From contig JAKSQI010000085.1 of assembly GCA_024404215.1 (NCBI GenBank), positions 1 to 7,053 on the forward strand: DNA of 7,053 nucleotides. The letters run 5' to 3'. This DNA is from Oscillospiraceae bacterium. Its GTDB lineage: Bacteria; Bacillota; Clostridia; Oscillospirales; Oscillospiraceae. This document shows, one piece after another, positions 5,749-7,053 of the stretch. A model generated the notes under the pieces. The model made no database searches, had not been told where the DNA came from, and saw only the letters and a list, made by a program, of their open reading frames with translations. A program made the translations under genes and the position numbers. Each line of letters begins with the position of its first letter. Positions within the stretch are counted from its first letter, which is position 1.

Positions 5749-5777
5749 ACTTTACTCCTGGTAAGACAAGAAGTCAA
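5749..5777 (-). promoter_or_regulatory. Candidate promoter of the MATE gene
   Basis: Minus-strand TTGACT (5772-5777) and TAAAGT (5749-5754) are 17 bases apart. The start would be near 5742, giving a leader of about 47 bases. An inverted repeat CTGGTA (5758-5763) / TACCAG (5784-5789) brackets the -35 and might be an operator. Confidence 0.45.
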
Positions 5778-5812
5778 GGAAGCTACCAGAAAGCAAAAAC
5801 GTCCCCCGCCGA

Positions 5813-5844
5813 TTGACCACTGTTCTTTTTCCTTCTGCTAAACT
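5813..5844 (+). promoter_or_regulatory. Weak candidate promoter of the VWA gene
   Basis: An extended -10, TGC followed by TAAACT (5839-5844), is the best candidate. TTGACC (5813-5818) lies upstream but with a poor 20-base spacer. I would not rely on this without transcript data. Confidence 0.3.
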
Positions 5845-5888
5845 GACACCATCACAGGAAAACCGTTTACAGAAAGGAAGCTTATTGA

Positions 5889-6548
5889 ATGAAAACGAAC
5901 AAGACAACCGAGCTGGTATTTATTTTGGACCGCAGTGGCTCCATGTCCGGCCTGGAGGCTGACACCATTGGTGGCTTCAACGCCATGCTGGCCAAGCAAA
6001 AAAAGCAGAAAGGCAGCTGTTGGGTATCCACCCTGCTCTTTGACAGCAGCACCAGCGTCCTCCACGACCGTCTGCCTTTGGATCAGGTGCCGGACATGAC
6101 AGCGGAGGATTATCAGGTTTGCGGCTGTACCGCCCTGCTGGACGCCATTGGCGGTGCCATCCACCACATTGCCAACATCCACAAATACGCCCGTCCTGAG
6201 GATGTTCCCACAAGCACGCTGTTCGTAATTATGACCGACGGCATGGAAAATGCCAGCCATCGCTTCCATGCGGATGAGGTCCGTAACAAAATCACCCATA
6301 TGACAGACAAATACGGCTGGGAGTTTATGTTTATCGGGGCCAACATTGACGCAGTTGAAGCTGCCGGCCGCTTCGGCATCCGGGAAGACCGGGCCGTCAA
6401 TTACCATGCCGATGGTGTCGGCACCGAGGTTGTCTATGACTCTGTGTCAGAGGCTGTCAGCGCTATCCGCTGTGAGTGTGCCCTGCCAAAGAATTGGAAC
6501 CAGCGCATCCATGCGGACTATCAGTCCCGTAAACGCGGAAATCGCTGA
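5889..6548 (+). CDS. Solitary von Willebrand factor A domain protein
   Basis: The 219 residues are essentially one VWA domain with a complete metal-ion-dependent adhesion site: DRSGSM (14-19; Asp14, Ser16, Ser18), Thr81 in GCTALLDAIG, and Asp117 in MTDGMENAS. The last strand and helices (YGWEFMFIGANIDAVEAAG, then VVYDSVSEAVSAIR) are typical of the fold. There is no signal peptide, membrane segment or LPXTG anchor, so it is probably cytosolic and works by metal-dependent protein binding. The partner is unknown. VWA proteins often pair with a MoxR-type AAA ATPase, but none is encoded in this window. The C-terminal tail ends in basic residues (QSRKRGNR). The ATG at 5889 has AAAGGA (5873-5878) upstream. 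It is divergent from the MATE gene and convergent with tex. The function cannot be assigned beyond the domain. Confidence 0.9.
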   Translation: MKTNKTTELVFILDRSGSMSGLEADTIGGFNAMLAKQKKQKGSCWVSTLLFDSSTSVLHDRLPLDQVPDMTAEDYQVCGCTALLDAIGGAIHHIANIHKYARPEDVPTSTLFVIMTDGMENASHRFHADEVRNKITHMTDKYGWEFMFIGANIDAVEAAGRFGIREDRAVNYHADGVGTEVVYDSVSEAVSAIRCECALPKNWNQRIHADYQSRKRGNR

Positions 6549-6646
6549 TTTAATCCGCCTTCATTGGAAAAAATGCAGGAGGATTTCCCAACAGCTTGCT
6601 GCCATTTCTGAAAACACCATCCATTTCAACCCCGCCGAAGAAATAA

Positions 6647-6671
6647 GCCGAAGCAGAGAAGCTGCTTCGGC
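6647..6671. terminator. Hairpin terminator between the VWA gene and tex
   Basis: GCCGAAGCAG (6647-6656) pairs with CTGCTTCGGC (6662-6671) around a five-base loop. It lies seven bases after the tex stop on the minus strand, where it is followed by TTATTTCTTC. On the plus strand it is followed by CTTTACTTATTCTTT. It probably serves both convergent genes. The tract 6549-6646 between the VWA stop and this hairpin holds no convincing gene. Confidence 0.8.
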
Positions 6672-6677
6672 CTTTAC

Positions 6678-7053
6678 TTATTCTTTGGGAACCTGCTTCA
6701 TGCTGAGGGAAATGCGGTGTTTTTTCTCATCGGTTTCCAGAACCACAACCTTAACCACATCCCCTACTGAGAGAACCTCGCCGGGGTGTTTGATGAAACG
6801 GTTGACAATTTGAGAGATGTGCACCAGCCCATCCTGATGGACACCTACATCCACAAAAGCACCAAAATCAATGACATTCCGTACCGTTCCGGTGAGAACC
6901 ATGCCCGGCTTCAAATCCTTGAAATCCAGCACATCCGTACGCAGAATGGGAGGAGGCAGCTCATCACGGGGGTCGCGCCCGGGCTTAAGCAATTCCTGGA
7001 CGATGTCCCGCAGGGTGGGTAGGCCAATCCCGCAGACCGCGGCGGCCTTCTCT
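6678..7053 (-). CDS. tex: C-terminal end of Tex (S1 RNA-binding domain), partial
   Basis: Tex is a cytosolic nucleic-acid-binding protein of about 700 or more residues, linked to transcription. Only the last 124 residues are in the window, because the 5' part runs off the right edge. The fragment opens with the end of the helix-hairpin-helix region (GIGLPTLRDIVQELLKPGRD), then the family linker PRDELPPPILRTDVLDFKDL. A complete S1 domain follows, LKPGMVLTGTVRNVIDFGAF through DEKKHRISLSM, including the typical GAFVDVGVHQDGLVHIS core. The linker is characteristic of Tex rather than of ribosomal protein S1 or polynucleotide phosphorylase. An internal TTG at 6990-6992 is not the start, because reading continues in frame to the edge. 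The gene ends seven bases before the hairpin at 6647-6671. Confidence 0.94.
   Translation of the reverse strand, partial: EKAAAVCGIGLPTLRDIVQELLKPGRDPRDELPPPILRTDVLDFKDLKPGMVLTGTVRNVIDFGAFVDVGVHQDGLVHISQIVNRFIKHPGEVLSVGDVVKVVVLETDEKKHRISLSMKQVPKE

Noticed and set aside
5838..6407. A 189-codon minus-strand open frame
   Set aside because: It is the complement of the VWA gene, where the metal-site motifs prove the plus-strand reading.
6346..6813. A 155-codon plus-strand open frame spanning the VWA/tex junction
   Set aside because: It crosses the hairpin terminator and overlaps two well-supported genes.

Overview
This 7.05-kb window looks like ordinary chromosomal backbone from a low-to-mid GC anaerobic Firmicute, most likely class Clostridia. 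That placement is an inference from protein style: a PlsY variant with a GSGNAGASN motif, a GreA-like factor ending in a divergent tail, a LURP-one/tubby-like protein, a deacetylase with DUF5011-like modules ending in an AHHGINN tail, and strong AGGAGG-type ribosome binding sites with consensus sigma-A promoters. I cannot fix a genus from the sequence alone.

Layout from left to right. A tRNA-Gly(TCC) enters from the left edge on the minus strand (1-55), with a near-consensus promoter at 82-110. Upstream of it on the same strand is a 99-aa protein I do not recognise (150-449). Divergent from that is a PlsY-type acyltransferase (643-1359, plus), whose promoter sits inside a cluster of ATGATAT half-sites. 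A monocistronic tRNA-Gln(CTG) follows at 1436-1509, with a perfect TTGACA-17-TATAAT promoter and its own terminator. It converges on a LURP-one/tubby-like protein (1590-2084, minus). That gene is divergent from a GreA-family transcript-cleavage factor (2262-2765, plus). A strong bidirectional terminator separates greA from a convergent minus-strand pair: a MATE transporter (4360-5694) followed by a membrane-anchored polysaccharide deacetylase with three Ig-like modules (2842-4293). Divergent from the MATE gene is a solitary von Willebrand A protein (5889-6548, plus). The window closes with the C-terminal S1 domain of Tex (6678-7053, minus, truncated by the window edge).

The genes do not form one pathway. 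They are small independent units. Three convergent junctions (tRNA-Gln/LURP, greA/deacetylase, VWA/tex) carry hairpin terminators, and the three divergent intergenic regions carry candidate promoters. The MATE/deacetylase pair is the only plausible two-gene operon. Phospholipid synthesis (PlsY), cell-wall modification (deacetylase) and export (MATE) all concern the envelope, but I see no evidence of a dedicated system.

I found no CRISPR array, transposase, integrase, toxin-antitoxin pair, riboswitch or phage gene. The items most worth a second look are the PlsY variant, which lacks an arginine usually present in motif 1 and has an acidic C-terminal extension, the symmetric sequence over its -10 element, and the unrecognised 99-aa protein. 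No gene-free stretch exceeds 300 bases. The longest are about 190 bases (450-642 and 5695-5888), and both hold divergent promoters.
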